A stretch of 64,000 bases of DNA from Halodesulfurarchaeum formicicum (GCF_001886955.1 NZ_CP016804.1:186001-250000), one strand, 5' to 3'; shown: positions 38,386-48,101, counted from the stretch's first letter. The notes: a model not told the origin generated them from the letters alone. Translations and numbers: made by a program.

Positions 38386-39272
38386 TTCGCCAGGTCGAGG
38401 TCGTACTCCCGGCCCGTGAGCAGGAACAGGACGTCCTCGACGATCGTGGCGAGTTCGGGGATGAGCCGTAGGAGCCCAAGCGTGATGGCCACCAGCACGA
38501 GGACCGAAGCCGACTGGGAGATGACCCTGTCGGCCACGATGTACGAGACCAGATAGGGGTCCTCGATGCCGAAGATCAGGAAGATCGGGTCCCGGAAACC
38601 GGCGAACCACTGGAAGCCGTGGGCCAGGGCGATAAAGGCCACCCGCAGGACGTTGAGTCCGTAGATGATCGGCACGGCAATCGCGATCCCGAGCAGTTTG
38701 CGCCGCGGTGTGGCGTCCACGGAAAGGGCCAGGCCGGCCACGATCGAGATGCTCCCGATGCCGGTACAGGCCAGAATGACCCGGGTCGTCAGTCGATGAC
38801 CGTTCTCGGCCAGGAAGAGGAAGGTACTTTGCAGTCCGTCGGGACCGGTGATGACCGTCGGTTCGACGCCCACGGCACGCAGGATGAACTCCACGTGGGC
38901 CACGACCATCTCGATCGACCCACTTCTGATGACCGTGATCGCCTCGAAGGGTAGGTAGATGAACCCCATGATCGCGACGGCCCGGGTCAGCACTTCGAAG
39001 GACCGGCGCTCGGTATAGATCAGGGAGGCGACGTACAGCGAGCCAGGGACGGCGGCGGCACTCAGCACGCCTTCGACGATACTTCGCATCTCGATTGCGT
39101 AGTGTGGGACCATCAGCGCCCAGAACACCGCAAAGAGCGCCCAGGCCCCGGTCGCCCCGTAGCGGGCGACGGGCGACTCCCGCATGGACAGGATCGCGCT
39201 CGTGGCGAAGGTGAGGACCACGATCCACGCGAGTGGGTCCGTGATTGTCGCAAGATCCGTGGCCCCGAGCAT
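38382..39272 (-). CDS. artA: Archaeosortase A
   Basis: A 296-aa multi-span membrane protein (about eight helices) that processes proteins ending in a PGF-CTERM signal and links them to membrane lipid. Catalytic residues are clear: Cys169 in ILACTGIGSIS, Arg210 in NVLRVAFIALAHG and Arg249 in VADRVISQSAS. They lie exactly four residues before the C173/R214/R253 positions I recall for Haloferax ArtA, with identical spacing. A PGF-CTERM protein is encoded at 51127 in this window. Confidence 0.95.
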   Translation of the reverse strand: MLGATDLATITDPLAWIVVLTFATSAILSMRESPVARYGATGAWALFAVFWALMVPHYAIEMRSIVEGVLSAAAVPGSLYVASLIYTERRSFEVLTRAVAIMGFIYLPFEAITVIRSGSIEMVVAHVEFILRAVGVEPTVITGPDGLQSTFLFLAENGHRLTTRVILACTGIGSISIVAGLALSVDATPRRKLLGIAIAVPIIYGLNVLRVAFIALAHGFQWFAGFRDPIFLIFGIEDPYLVSYIVADRVISQSASVLVLVAITLGLLRLIPELATIVEDVLFLLTGREYDLDLAN

Positions 39273-39321
39273 CTACTCGTGGTGAAGATCGGTTCCGGCA
39301 AGTGTGTGTCGGTCCCCGTAT

Positions 39322-42300
39322 CTAGGGCCGGATCAGCCGCTTGAGGCCGACCCCGATCATGAGCAGCGCGAGGGTACCGAACGCGAGGATCAACAACGCC
39401 GACTGTCCGATCTGCAACGGCTCAGGGACCGCCTCGACGACCCGGTCGACGGGTTCACCGGGCAGGTCCGAAAGCGGGCTGGTGACCGAGTCCGTGGGTG
39501 GGGTGGTCGTCTCTGCCGGGGTCGAGCGGTGTCGAGGCTCCGCGGCGCTTCCCCCACCACCCCCACCAGCGGCCGCGAAGGTTGTCGACTCGGTCCCGGT
39601 GAACTGCCCAGTGTAAACCTCGCTGATTTGCTCGTCGTTTGCCGTGACGGTTACGGTGTAGTTGGTGCCCGAATCGTACTCGCTGAGGTTCGCGGTTGTC
39701 TCGTAGGTGCCGTTCTCTTGAACGGTCGTCTCCCTCTCGACCGAGAAGTTACGCTCGGTACCTTCGATGTGCACCGTTGCGGTCGTGCCCGGCGCCACTG
39801 TCGTCGAGCCGTTGATCGGGACGGTTGCGTTCGTCGGTAAATCAAGCGTCTCGTTTTCGGTGGCCCGCCCGAGCTCGGCCCGGGCCTCGACCACCTCGAC
39901 TGCGGCCCGTCGTCGCTCCTGTTCCGTCTCGTTTGTTCGATTGGGGACGAACGGTGTGTTCTCGGTGAGGACGACGGCTGTCTCGAGGGCAGTCCCTGGG
40001 GTCACCCTGTCACTGGCGTTTGGGTCTGCAACCACGAAGAACCGATCCGAATTCGGGGCCTCGACTCGTCGAAGACCAGCCACTGGATCATCACTCTGTG
40101 TCTCCCCCGACTTTGGGCCCACTGAGACGAAGGCTGGTGGTGTTCCGTTCGCACTCGATTTGGACGTTTTGTTCCGACCGATCGGGCCGCCGCCACGGCC
40201 CGGCGGTCCATTCGCGTTCGCGTGGCCGACTGCGCGACCGGGGGTAATGTTCCGGGCGTATGAACCGAGTCCGGCGGTGTCGACGGCGATCACGAGTCGG
40301 TCCCCGGTGGCGATTTTCTCCCGTCGGCTCGCGTTTTTCGCGACGTCCTCGGCGGATGCGATCGTGGCTCCACGTGGCGCGACCATGGGCTCGATGGCCG
40401 CCGTCCAGTTCGCACCGATCTGGACGGTGTCGCTGTCCCGGACGGTATCCCCAATAGCCACCGAAATCGTGTAGTTCCCGGCTTCGAGCGGTTTTCGGTG
40501 GGTGCCATTCCCGGCTCCCGACCGTGCGTGGGCCGGTGGATTGGTACTTGCGTTGCCGGGCACTGATTTGTCGGTCGTCGATCGATCGGGTTCCGTCTCG
40601 TTGTCCGCCACCGTCGTCAGCCAGGCCAGTCCCGCCTGACTCGCATCAGTTGATTCGAGTGCGACGGTAGCTGATCGGTTTTCGGTTCCCGTGCCATCCG
40701 CGGAGAGTGCGAACTGGACCGTCGTATTCCTCGTCGTGACGCTGGCCCGTTCCAGCCGATCGCCGTCCGGGCCCCGAAGACTGACCGTGGCCGTGTCCGT
40801 GCGCTCCAGGGTCAGATTGACCCGGACTCTCTCATCTCGTGTGATGGCGTGGTCGAGCGCTTCGAGCGTTGCGCCGGGTGGCTCCTCGACGACGAGTACC
40901 GCGGAGTGAGCTACACCGTCGGATTCCAGGGCCTCGACCCGGACCCGGTAACGGCCCGGTATGGGCTCGAAGTCGAACTCGGTCTCGCCGTTCCTGTCCA
41001 GCGAGCCGGTCTGGCTCGCTACCGTGGAGTTGTTCGCGGCGTACTGGAGGGTCGCCTGCACTGATCGGTCGGTGGCGTTCCCGCTCACTTCGACTGGGAG
41101 TGTCGTGGCGTTCGCCGAGAGATTCGACGCTGGCGGGGTGACCGAAAGGTCGATCGGTGAGGGGCCGGAGGTCGTCGGTTCGCTACTCGAGTCCGATTCG
41201 GATTCGACAGTCAGGGTTGGCCCGGGGCCGAACCCACCCGTCGGCACGTCTTGCTCGAAGAACAACCCGGCGTCACCCGGGTCGTAAGCACCGTCGTCAT
41301 CGGCATCCACGGGCTCGGGAACCCGCAACGAGACGGTTTCGCCACCCGGTGCGTCCTCGCTGAGGGTGGTCTGGAGGGTGAAAGCGGTCCCGCTCGGGTC
41401 GATTGTGGCGTCAGCTTCTGCCGGCTGGAGCACCCAGGTGCCGTTCGTGGTTGGGCTGCTCGCAGCGGCGACTTCCGTGCCGTCGGTTTGGAGTGTGATT
41501 TGATCGATGTAGGTTGGGTCGAGTGAGCCTGTGTTTTCGACGGTAATTGTCTGGAGCTGGTCGCCGTAGGTGGTGGTGCCCGCGACGTCTTGGTCGTGTT
41601 CGCGGTAGATCCCGGATGAGGGTCGAATTCTGTCTTCTTTAATAAGGGCACCAACGGATTTTGAGAAGTTCCGCAACTCTAACTTTTGCCCTGGGGAAAG
41701 CGATTTCTGAACTGAAAGTTGAGTCCGATTCAGCCATAGTATTTGTGATCTATCTGAAAGGTCCCCCTCCGGTGACTGGTGGACTACTAAACTTCCGGTG
41801 CCACTAGTAAACGAATTCAAGGTGATAATCTCGTCGTAGCTGATATTGTTTGTAGTGTAGCCTTTGCTAAGTTCGCTGTATCCCGATTCCAATCTTATTA
41901 CTGGGGTGCCTGCCTGGTAATTATCCTCTCCTTGTATGAGGACAATGTTGGAATTTGACATTCCCATCGGTGATAATACGTCGTTTGTTCCATTGACAAT
42001 TATTTCATCATTAGGTCCTAAATTTTCATCGTTTGAGCTTATAATCGGTTCTCCTGGGGTTGGCTTCCCATCTCCGCTTTCGTCCAGAACTCGATGTTCT
42101 CTCCCAAAATTAGAAATTGTTAAGTTTGAGTCAAGGTCATGACCTTTAACAGTTGAATTTCTGCTATAGGTGGTTTTGAGGTGAGCTAATCTAAGGTCTA
42201 CATTTTGATCGACACTCACTCCGTCATTTCCGATATCTACATACAAGCCATCTCTGCCTTTTTCGAACCTAGAATTTTCAGGAGTCGTATCAAAATACCG

Positions 42301-43542
42301 TATAGATCCCTCTGTCTCTAAGTATCTCGCCTGACTACCAACTTTTAGGCCGTCAGCACTGAAGAGCAGATTATTACTTCTATCTCCGTCATTATTTGTA
42401 TCGAAAATGACCAGATTCTTGCTGGTATACGTTCTTCCAGCCTTCCATGTGCCCTCGACATCTGCTTGATCGTACTTTGTTCCATTAGGGATCTCTCCAT
42501 TTATCAAAATATCTCGATTAGAATCATAATAGCTATCATTAGATAGATCAATAATGAAAATGTCCTCTTTGTCAAAACTGCCGATATTTGAGCCGTCTGG
42601 GTCAACCTCATTAACAGTAGGTGTGAATGATGGGTTTTCCAATTCCGCGCCGGTATCTTCATCTGTACTTTCTACAAGCGTTTTTGTTCCAAGCCCGAGA
42701 TCTAATGTGGATACGTTGCTATCGGTTCCTGTGTAGACAGTTGCTTTAGTAAATCGCTCATCAGCATCTGGGTCGACTGTATTATCACTACTCCGATAAA
42801 TGGGTTCTCCATATTCTCCATTTGAACTAGCTGTGTAACCGGGTGAAAAGTCGTCGTCTTCCCAATATCGCAAGTCAGATTCATTCAATGCTATGGCCTC
42901 AAAACAGCTCCCTTCGGATTTTGCTTCGTCCCCTACATCTAACTCCGGGTTAGAACTTTCAATTATTGCACAGTCTCCAGAGAATTTTTCTGTGGTGCTA
43001 TTATTTAGAAATCTTATATTTTTTCTCGGAGTCTTATAATTGATCGATTCATTCGCCAAGGCAGGTTCGCCCTTCAAAGTGGAATATGTATAGATATCAT
43101 CTCCGCTTTCAAACCTTGCACTATCTCCGTTTGTTGACGCATTTTTTATATAAAGGAGATCTTTTGGGAATGTGAAAACATCGTCATTCCTAATTGGGTC
43201 TGTTGGCTCTGAAATATATTCTAGTTTGACAATATCGTCTCCTACTTGGTACCCTGTTGAATCATTCCCATCATTTATTCCATCATTCAAATATCGATAT
43301 TGTGTTGTTCCATTCAATGGTTGAACTCTTTTTACACTTTCATCTGGTGGTCTAAGCAACTCGTCTTCGCTTGCGATCTCAATATATAACCCGCCTCCTT
43401 CGTTTGCTGAGCCATTTTCCGATATGGTCTGTGTGGAGCTTCCATCTAATTTCATTGCTGTCGCTCCAGGCAGTCCCCCTGAGGTGATCACAATTAACAG
43501 TATTATGACGAGTACCTTTCGCGAAGTGATTTTCGACGGCAT
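39322..43542 (-). CDS. Very large secreted surface protein, mosaic composition
   Basis: 1406 aa. A Sec signal peptide (about residues 1-29, ending GATA) starts it. Residues about 30-640 hold repeated beta units of the form RYWEDDDFSPGY...GEPIYRSSDN and SARFESGDDIYTYS. Residues about 640-1320 are Thr/Glu/Asn-rich domains with Ig-like strands (NYTISVAIGDTVRDSDTVQIG). A poly-Gly/Ser linker and a C-terminal membrane anchor (SALLILAFGTLALLMIGVGL) with a basic end follow. No PGF-CTERM motif is seen. The first 640 codons are much lower in GC than the rest. Many NxS/T sites suggest glycosylation. Function unknown; a cell-wall or adhesion role is inferred. Confidence 0.85.
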   Translation of the reverse strand: MPSKITSRKVLVIILLIVITSGGLPGATAMKLDGSSTQTISENGSANEGGGLYIEIASEDELLRPPDESVKRVQPLNGTTQYRYLNDGINDGNDSTGYQVGDDIVKLEYISEPTDPIRNDDVFTFPKDLLYIKNASTNGDSARFESGDDIYTYSTLKGEPALANESINYKTPRKNIRFLNNSTTEKFSGDCAIIESSNPELDVGDEAKSEGSCFEAIALNESDLRYWEDDDFSPGYTASSNGEYGEPIYRSSDNTVDPDADERFTKATVYTGTDSNVSTLDLGLGTKTLVESTDEDTGAELENPSFTPTVNEVDPDGSNIGSFDKEDIFIIDLSNDSYYDSNRDILINGEIPNGTKYDQADVEGTWKAGRTYTSKNLVIFDTNNDGDRSNNLLFSADGLKVGSQARYLETEGSIRYFDTTPENSRFEKGRDGLYVDIGNDGVSVDQNVDLRLAHLKTTYSRNSTVKGHDLDSNLTISNFGREHRVLDESGDGKPTPGEPIISSNDENLGPNDEIIVNGTNDVLSPMGMSNSNIVLIQGEDNYQAGTPVIRLESGYSELSKGYTTNNISYDEIITLNSFTSGTGSLVVHQSPEGDLSDRSQILWLNRTQLSVQKSLSPGQKLELRNFSKSVGALIKEDRIRPSSGIYREHDQDVAGTTTYGDQLQTITVENTGSLDPTYIDQITLQTDGTEVAAASSPTTNGTWVLQPAEADATIDPSGTAFTLQTTLSEDAPGGETVSLRVPEPVDADDDGAYDPGDAGLFFEQDVPTGGFGPGPTLTVESESDSSSEPTTSGPSPIDLSVTPPASNLSANATTLPVEVSGNATDRSVQATLQYAANNSTVASQTGSLDRNGETEFDFEPIPGRYRVRVEALESDGVAHSAVLVVEEPPGATLEALDHAITRDERVRVNLTLERTDTATVSLRGPDGDRLERASVTTRNTTVQFALSADGTGTENRSATVALESTDASQAGLAWLTTVADNETEPDRSTTDKSVPGNASTNPPAHARSGAGNGTHRKPLEAGNYTISVAIGDTVRDSDTVQIGANWTAAIEPMVAPRGATIASAEDVAKNASRREKIATGDRLVIAVDTAGLGSYARNITPGRAVGHANANGPPGRGGGPIGRNKTSKSSANGTPPAFVSVGPKSGETQSDDPVAGLRRVEAPNSDRFFVVADPNASDRVTPGTALETAVVLTENTPFVPNRTNETEQERRRAAVEVVEARAELGRATENETLDLPTNATVPINGSTTVAPGTTATVHIEGTERNFSVERETTVQENGTYETTANLSEYDSGTNYTVTVTANDEQISEVYTGQFTGTESTTFAAAGGGGGGSAAEPRHRSTPAETTTPPTDSVTSPLSDLPGEPVDRVVEAVPEPLQIGQSALLILAFGTLALLMIGVGLKRLIRP

Positions 43543-43832
43543 ACCAATTATCTAACTAAGTAAGTGCCGTTGTTGTCTCTGGTTTTTATCTTCATTTCCT
43601 CTGTTTCTGGTAGTAGAATTAGTCTCTTTTCCAAATAACCTTTGAATTAAATTGATAATTAAATTCAGAGGAATTCATAATTAATTGAGGCTATAAAAAG
43701 TCTACGAAGGCTTTGAGACAATATTTGAAGTAACAGTTTATAATACTATGACAATATCTTAGCTATCAAATTTACAATCATCGAGTTGTTTGGCTGATGT
43801 TTAGAATATGTCCAAAGGGATATTGAGCGAAC
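43543..43832. other. AT-rich spacer before surface-protein gene
   Basis: 290 bp of AT-rich sequence between the surface-protein start and the stop of the ATPase gene. It should hold the surface protein's promoter (AT-rich boxes around 43570-43690 on the minus strand). No gene seen. Confidence 0.6.
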
Positions 43833-44864
43833 TCATAATTTTGCTCTTCCAGTAGCCCGCGGCGAATCCCCGCCATGTGGCGTGTATCGCTCTCGGATCT
43901 GTACCGTCACTGCCGACTCGGTCGTGTCGTCGATTACCATGGCCTCGCCCACGCCGTCTGGCAGTCGATCCTGAATCGACGCCCCAAGATAGGTCGGCCG
44001 TGCCGTCGCGAGCGCGTCGATATCCGCGGTCGCGGTCAACCGGTGGGAGCAGATCAGATCGGCCTGGGAGATGGCGACCGGCGGGAGGGCCGCCGGCCGC
44101 TGTGTCGCCAACGCGAGGCTCACACCCGGATGCCGGCCCCGAGTCAGAATCGTCCGGAGCGGTCCTTCGGCGATGCCGTCGAGGACCGATTGAGCCTCGT
44201 CGATCACCAACCAGGGAAGGCGGGGGATCGACTCCGCGACGGCCGTCTCGTAGAGGGTCCGCGCTACCGCTGCGGTCACGACCGACAGCGCCTGGTCGGT
44301 GAGTTTCGATGTGTCGAGGACCGTCACCGACGGCTCCAGCAACCGCTCGGCGTCGAGGCCCTCGGGGTTGAAAACCCCCCACCCATCGGCGAGAGTCAGA
44401 TGGTTTGCCACCGCACGGATGGCCGCGCGCGGGGCGTCGGCCTCTGTGGCGGCCCGTTGCATTCCCTCGAGGGTCCGGGCCGATTCGGCGACCTGCCAGA
44501 GGAGCGCCCCCGCTTGACTGGCGGGATCGAGATCCAGAAGCTCACACCAGTCCCGGGGTTCGAGGGCGTCCGCAGCAACGGTCGGGGCGGAGACGACCGT
44601 GGCCTCGCCACCTGCCTTCAATCCCGCGAAGACGCCCATCGGATCGATCACGACGCCGGTGACGCCCCGTGCGGCCGCGAGCCCCTCCGCGAGCACGCCG
44701 AGTGTGTAGGATTTGCCCGACCCGCGCTTGCCAGCGAACAGCGAGACGTGGGGCCGGTCGAGGTCGAGCGCGACCGACGCACCCTCGCTCCCGTCACGGG
44801 CGAGAAACGAACCCAGTTCGACGGTGGGTCCGGATTGGGCCGTTCGACCGAGTACGTGAGACAT
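43833..44864 (-). CDS. HerA/VirB4-like P-loop ATPase
   Basis: A 343-aa ATPase. Walker A is SLFAGKRGSGKSYTLG (about residue 45), Walker B is LPWLVIDEAQSVLDG, and LILTRGRHPGVSLALATQRP is the sensor-like segment typical of HerA/DUF87 ATPases. It is much shorter than HerA proper and lacks an obvious HAS barrel domain. It could move DNA or protein; no nuclease partner (NurA) is adjacent. It is transcribed divergently from the small membrane protein at 44940. The last codons lie in AT-rich DNA, so the 3' end abuts the low-GC block of the surface-protein gene. Confidence 0.85.
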   Translation of the reverse strand: MSHVLGRTAQSGPTVELGSFLARDGSEGASVALDLDRPHVSLFAGKRGSGKSYTLGVLAEGLAAARGVTGVVIDPMGVFAGLKAGGEATVVSAPTVAADALEPRDWCELLDLDPASQAGALLWQVAESARTLEGMQRAATEADAPRAAIRAVANHLTLADGWGVFNPEGLDAERLLEPSVTVLDTSKLTDQALSVVTAAVARTLYETAVAESIPRLPWLVIDEAQSVLDGIAEGPLRTILTRGRHPGVSLALATQRPAALPPVAISQADLICSHRLTATADIDALATARPTYLGASIQDRLPDGVGEAMVIDDTTESAVTVQIRERYTPHGGDSPRATGRAKL

Positions 44865-44939
44865 GGGCCGGAGTCACCGGCGATGGTTCCTAAAGGCTCG
44901 GCCGAGGGTTTATCACGGAACACCGGGCCACCCAGGCCC

Positions 44940-45398
44940 ATGTCGTGGTACGAACGACTGGCGGTAGACGAACGGGGTATCGAAGGACTGCCGGTGCGGC
45001 TCATCATCGCCTTCGTGGTCGGGGTCGCGGCCCTCTCGGTGATGCTCAACATGATCTCCGGGGTGGAATCCTTTGCAGTGGCCGAACTCGATGTGAAACC
45101 GGAACCGCAGGTCGTCGGGCCCGAACAGCACCAGATCGAACTCACGGCGATCGGCAGCGACGACTCGCCCGTCGCCGACGCGACCATCATCGTCGAGAGT
45201 GGCACCGCCTCGCTGGATAGCATGGCCGTGGCGACGACCGACGAGGACGGCACGGCGACCGTAGAGATCGATCCTTCACTCGGGCCGAATCAGGCGAAAG
45301 GCACACTCAAGATCGACGTCGAGCCCCCGGCCGGCTCGAACTATATGGATCGTCGAGAGAACAGCGAGATCACCGTCCTGGCCTCGGGGGTTGATTAG
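44940..45398 (+). CDS. Membrane-anchored protein with Ig-like (carboxypeptidase regulatory-like) domain
   Basis: A 152-aa protein starting MSWYERLAVDERGIEGLPVR, followed by one membrane helix (LIIAFVVGVAALSVMLNMIS) and an extracellular beta domain with DSPVADATIIVESGTASLD and ATTDEDGTATVEID. This N-terminus recurs in haloarchaeal proteins of unknown function. The open frame continues far upstream to 43875, but that part is antisense to the ATPase and is discounted. Its 3' end overlaps the convergent methyltransferase gene by 29 bp. Confidence 0.8.
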   Translation: MSWYERLAVDERGIEGLPVRLIIAFVVGVAALSVMLNMISGVESFAVAELDVKPEPQVVGPEQHQIELTAIGSDDSPVADATIIVESGTASLDSMAVATTDEDGTATVEIDPSLGPNQAKGTLKIDVEPPAGSNYMDRRENSEITVLASGVD

Positions 45399-46122
45399 AC
45401 ACGTCCCACTCGATCTCCCAGCCCTGCCGGCGCTGCCGTGCCCGTGCGGCGTGCTCGCGATCCTCCCGTTCGGTCCGATTTCGCGTGATGGCGCCGCCCT
45501 GCTCGCCGTCGATCAAGAGGGGTTTGAATCCGACCTGGCCGAAGTCGGCGACCTCCTCTCCCCCCTCGATGGCGAGCAGCCGTTGCTCACCACGACCGAC
45601 TGGCGCGACGAGCCGACCGCCTGGGGCCAGCTGATCCGTGAGCGCTCGTGGCACCTCGGCGACCCCGGCTTCGAGGAGAATCCGATCGAAGGGGGCGTAC
45701 TCCGGGAGCCCCTGGGCACCGTCGCGACAATCGACCAGCACGTCCCGATAGCCGGTCGTCCGGAGGTTGCGCCGGGCGTCGTGGACCAACTGGCGGCTGA
45801 TGTCCACGGCGTGAACGCGCCTGGCACCGACGATTTCGGCGAGGACGGCGACCGTGTATCCGACTCCGGCTCCGACAACGAGCACGGAATCCCCGGGCTC
45901 GGGGGCGAGGGCCTCGACCAGCCGCCCGGCCAGGCTCGGGGCGAGGACCGTCGAATCCCGGTGGGTGAACGATTGGTCCATGTAGGCCCGGTGCTCGGCG
46001 TCGACGAACTCGTGGCGGGGCACCGTCCGCATCGCGTCTCCGACCGGTGTCGCCTCCACGACCGCTTTCGTGTCGTGTTCCAGGCTGTCGACCATCGATT
46101 CCCGGACCGCCGCGAACTCCAT
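45370..46122 (-). CDS. pcm: Protein-L-isoaspartate O-methyltransferase-like
   Basis: A 250-aa SAM-dependent methyltransferase that starts repair of isoaspartyl residues in damaged proteins. Family features are VPRHEFVDAEHRAYMDQSF, the SAM motif VLVVGAGVGYTVAVLAEIVG, HAVDISRQLVHDARRNL and LVAPVGRGEQRLLAI. Its Arg/Glu-rich C-terminal tail is encoded in the 29-bp overlap with the neighbour. The start at 46122 is chosen over 46254 because MEFAAVRESMVDSL matches the family N-terminus. Confidence 0.9.
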   Translation of the reverse strand: MEFAAVRESMVDSLEHDTKAVVEATPVGDAMRTVPRHEFVDAEHRAYMDQSFTHRDSTVLAPSLAGRLVEALAPEPGDSVLVVGAGVGYTVAVLAEIVGARRVHAVDISRQLVHDARRNLRTTGYRDVLVDCRDGAQGLPEYAPFDRILLEAGVAEVPRALTDQLAPGGRLVAPVGRGEQRLLAIEGGEEVADFGQVGFKPLLIDGEQGGAITRNRTEREDREHAARARQRRQGWEIEWDVSNQPPRPGR

Positions 46123-46162
46123 GCACCCACCTACGGCTGGATGGGCAAAAGCTGAGCGGGTC

Positions 46163-46822
46163 TCACCAGGCCGACCAGGCACGGGTCGTCCCTTCCTCGT
46201 AGCCGTACACGCGCTTGATGTCTTTGGCCTCGACAGTGTCGCCCTCGTCGCCAAGCTTCTGGAAGGGGTAGCGATCGATCGCGGTCTCCCGGACGTGGAT
46301 GTCGGTCACCTCGAACTCGTCTTCGCCAAGTGTCATCCGCTCCCCGATGGTGAACTCGAAGTCGCCGGGCACGTAGGCCGTCAAACTCCGGGTGTCGTCG
46401 GGGTCGCCCTCGCGGGGATGGAGGGTGACTTTCACGCTCACGTTGTCGACCGCTCGGGTCCAGAAGGTCTCGACGTCCCCGGCGTCGGCGGTCGAGGCGC
46501 GAGTCTCCTCGCCGGTCTCCAGGTCCGTGATCCGAACCTGCATGATCGCCTCCTCGGTCTCGACGATGAACTCCTCGCCGACCCGAACTCGCTCCTCGGC
46601 TGGGACCGAAACCGTCGTCGAAAAGGAGTCGCCGTCCTGGGAGACGACGACCTGTCGCTCGACGGTTTCCGCTGTCTCGGGTTGGACTTTGTGGACGTGA
46701 TCGCACTCGGTACAGCGCACTGTCAACTGGCCGCCACCCGCCGAAAGTACCTCGTGGGCGGTCTCTAGATCCGGCGAACAGGATGGACAGGGAACTGCAA
46801 CCCGATCCGGTGTGTCGTTCAT
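46163..46822 (-). CDS. HVO_0476-family zinc-finger protein
   Basis: A 219-aa protein with CPSCSPD near residue 12 and CTECDHVHKVQ near residue 37, forming one treble-clef-like zinc site, followed by an acidic beta domain (VVVSQDGDSFSTTVSVPAEERV, ETFWTRAVDNVSVKVTLHP) and AKDIKRVYGYEEGT at the end. It matches the haloarchaeal family annotated after HVO_0476. It may bind RNA or the transcription machinery; the function is unproven. Confidence 0.85.
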   Translation of the reverse strand: MNDTPDRVAVPCPSCSPDLETAHEVLSAGGGQLTVRCTECDHVHKVQPETAETVERQVVVSQDGDSFSTTVSVPAEERVRVGEEFIVETEEAIMQVRITDLETGEETRASTADAGDVETFWTRAVDNVSVKVTLHPREGDPDDTRSLTAYVPGDFEFTIGERMTLGEDEFEVTDIHVRETAIDRYPFQKLGDEGDTVEAKDIKRVYGYEEGTTRAWSAW

Positions 46823-46876
46823 ACACCGGCGTAGCGGCCCGGGACCTAAACAACCTCCGAGAACAGTGTTGATGGC

Positions 46877-47836
46877 TCAGGCTTCGGTCGTGTCGGGAGC
46901 GGGCAATTCGATCTCCTCGCCGTCGACGAACACTGTTGGATCGCGGATCACACCATCCAGATGGATCGGGGCGTCTGTGTCGCCGCCGATCCCGGCGTCG
47001 TCGCCGATCGCGAAGTGTACCGTCCCGGCGGCCTTCTCGTCCAGCAGCACCGAGCCGACCAGTTCGGTGACGGCGACGTTCGTCCCGATACCCAGTTCCG
47101 CGAGGTTGTAGGCCGCCTCGCCGACCGATTCAGCAGCGCCCTCGACGGTCTCGCGGATCTGACCGTCTTCGATGTCGGTAACCACGCCATCCTCGACTTC
47201 GAAGGCAAGTGTCTGGCCCGCTTCCAGACGACCGTACGGCCGCATCGTCCCGTCGACGACGTATCGACCGGTGGCCGTCTGCGGGCTGATGAACACCTCG
47301 CCGGCGGGCAGATTCGAGAACGATCCCGGCTCGGTCACGTCTCCGGTGTCCAGCCGCCACTCCCGGTCCCCGGGCTCGACGACGATGTCGGTCCCCGCCG
47401 GGGCGGTGACCCTGATCTCGTCCGCGTCGGCCACGGCCTGATGAACCCGTTCACAGGTCTCTCGGATCCGGTCGTAATCGGCCTCCAGGCCCTGCTCGAA
47501 GACGGCTTCCGTGATGCCGGGCAGCGTCGCACCCCGGACACCAGCGTCGGTGGCGTCGCTTCTGGCCCGGGTGTGGCTGATGCTCTTCGTCGTGGGTGCA
47601 AGGAAGGTATCACTCGCCTTGATCGCGCCGGCGACTGGGTCGGGCGGCTCTTGGCCGTGTTCCTCCCCGGGCGGGTAGGTCAGGAGGACGGCGTCATCTG
47701 TCACCGCGGCGGCGACCTCGTAGAGGGCTTCGCCGATCGGGCGTCGCTCGTCGTCGGTGACGACGACACAGCTTTCCTCGGGTTGCAGGTCGAGACACTG
47801 GTGGACCGCCGTTTCAGCGCCAGGCCGAAGTCCCAT
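46877..47836 (-). CDS. M29-type aminopeptidase
   Basis: A 319-aa protein resembling thermophilic-type (M29) aminopeptidases, shorter than bacterial members of about 410 aa. Recognisable parts are the N-terminal LQPEESCVVVTDDERRPIGEALYE, PAGTDIVVEPG, NLPAGEVFISPQ, ELGIGTNVAVTELVGSVLLDEKAAGTVHFAIGDDAGIGG and IHLDGVIRDPTVFVDGE, where the metal-binding Glu, His and Asp are expected. It removes N-terminal residues from peptides in the cytoplasm. Confidence 0.85.
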   Translation of the reverse strand: MGLRPGAETAVHQCLDLQPEESCVVVTDDERRPIGEALYEVAAAVTDDAVLLTYPPGEEHGQEPPDPVAGAIKASDTFLAPTTKSISHTRARSDATDAGVRGATLPGITEAVFEQGLEADYDRIRETCERVHQAVADADEIRVTAPAGTDIVVEPGDREWRLDTGDVTEPGSFSNLPAGEVFISPQTATGRYVVDGTMRPYGRLEAGQTLAFEVEDGVVTDIEDGQIRETVEGAAESVGEAAYNLAELGIGTNVAVTELVGSVLLDEKAAGTVHFAIGDDAGIGGDTDAPIHLDGVIRDPTVFVDGEEIELPAPDTTEA

Positions 47837-47867
47837 ATTCGACGGTCGACCACGCGGGAGTTAGCCC

Positions 47868-47999
47868 TTACTCTTCGAGGCCGTCGTGAGCGAGCAACTG
47901 CAGGCTCTCCCGGATGTGATACTCGACTTCCGTGTTCTCGATCTCTCCGAGGGCCGCTTCGAGGTGGGTCTCGACTGACCCCTGTCTGCTCTCTGGCAT
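47868..47999 (-). CDS. Small acidic protein, 43 aa
   Basis: A 43-codon gene beginning MPESRQGSVETHLEAALGEI and ending SLQLLAHDGLEE. It is an acidic amphipathic helix-rich peptide. A TATA-like stretch on this strand lies about 35 nt upstream (48033-48041), facing the divergent gap gene. I believe similar proteins of this length occur across haloarchaea; function unknown. Confidence 0.7.
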   Translation of the reverse strand: MPESRQGSVETHLEAALGEIENTEVEYHIRESLQLLAHDGLEE

Positions 48000-48101
48000 C
48001 GATACTAACGGTAGGTACTCCCACACACTACTTAAAATATGCTCCGGTTTTCCCCCACTGTACTCGAAACGGTTTTCCCACTCGCGGGGGGACTCTCGGC
48101 C

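Noticed and set aside
38152-39228. 358-aa minus-strand frame overlapping archaeosortase A
   Set aside because: Frame-shifted shadow of artA with Arg/Gly/His-rich composition; artA has the catalytic residues.
43875-44939. Long upstream extension of the membrane protein at 44940
   Set aside because: Entirely antisense to the P-loop ATPase gene; the protein family begins at MSWYERLAVDERG.
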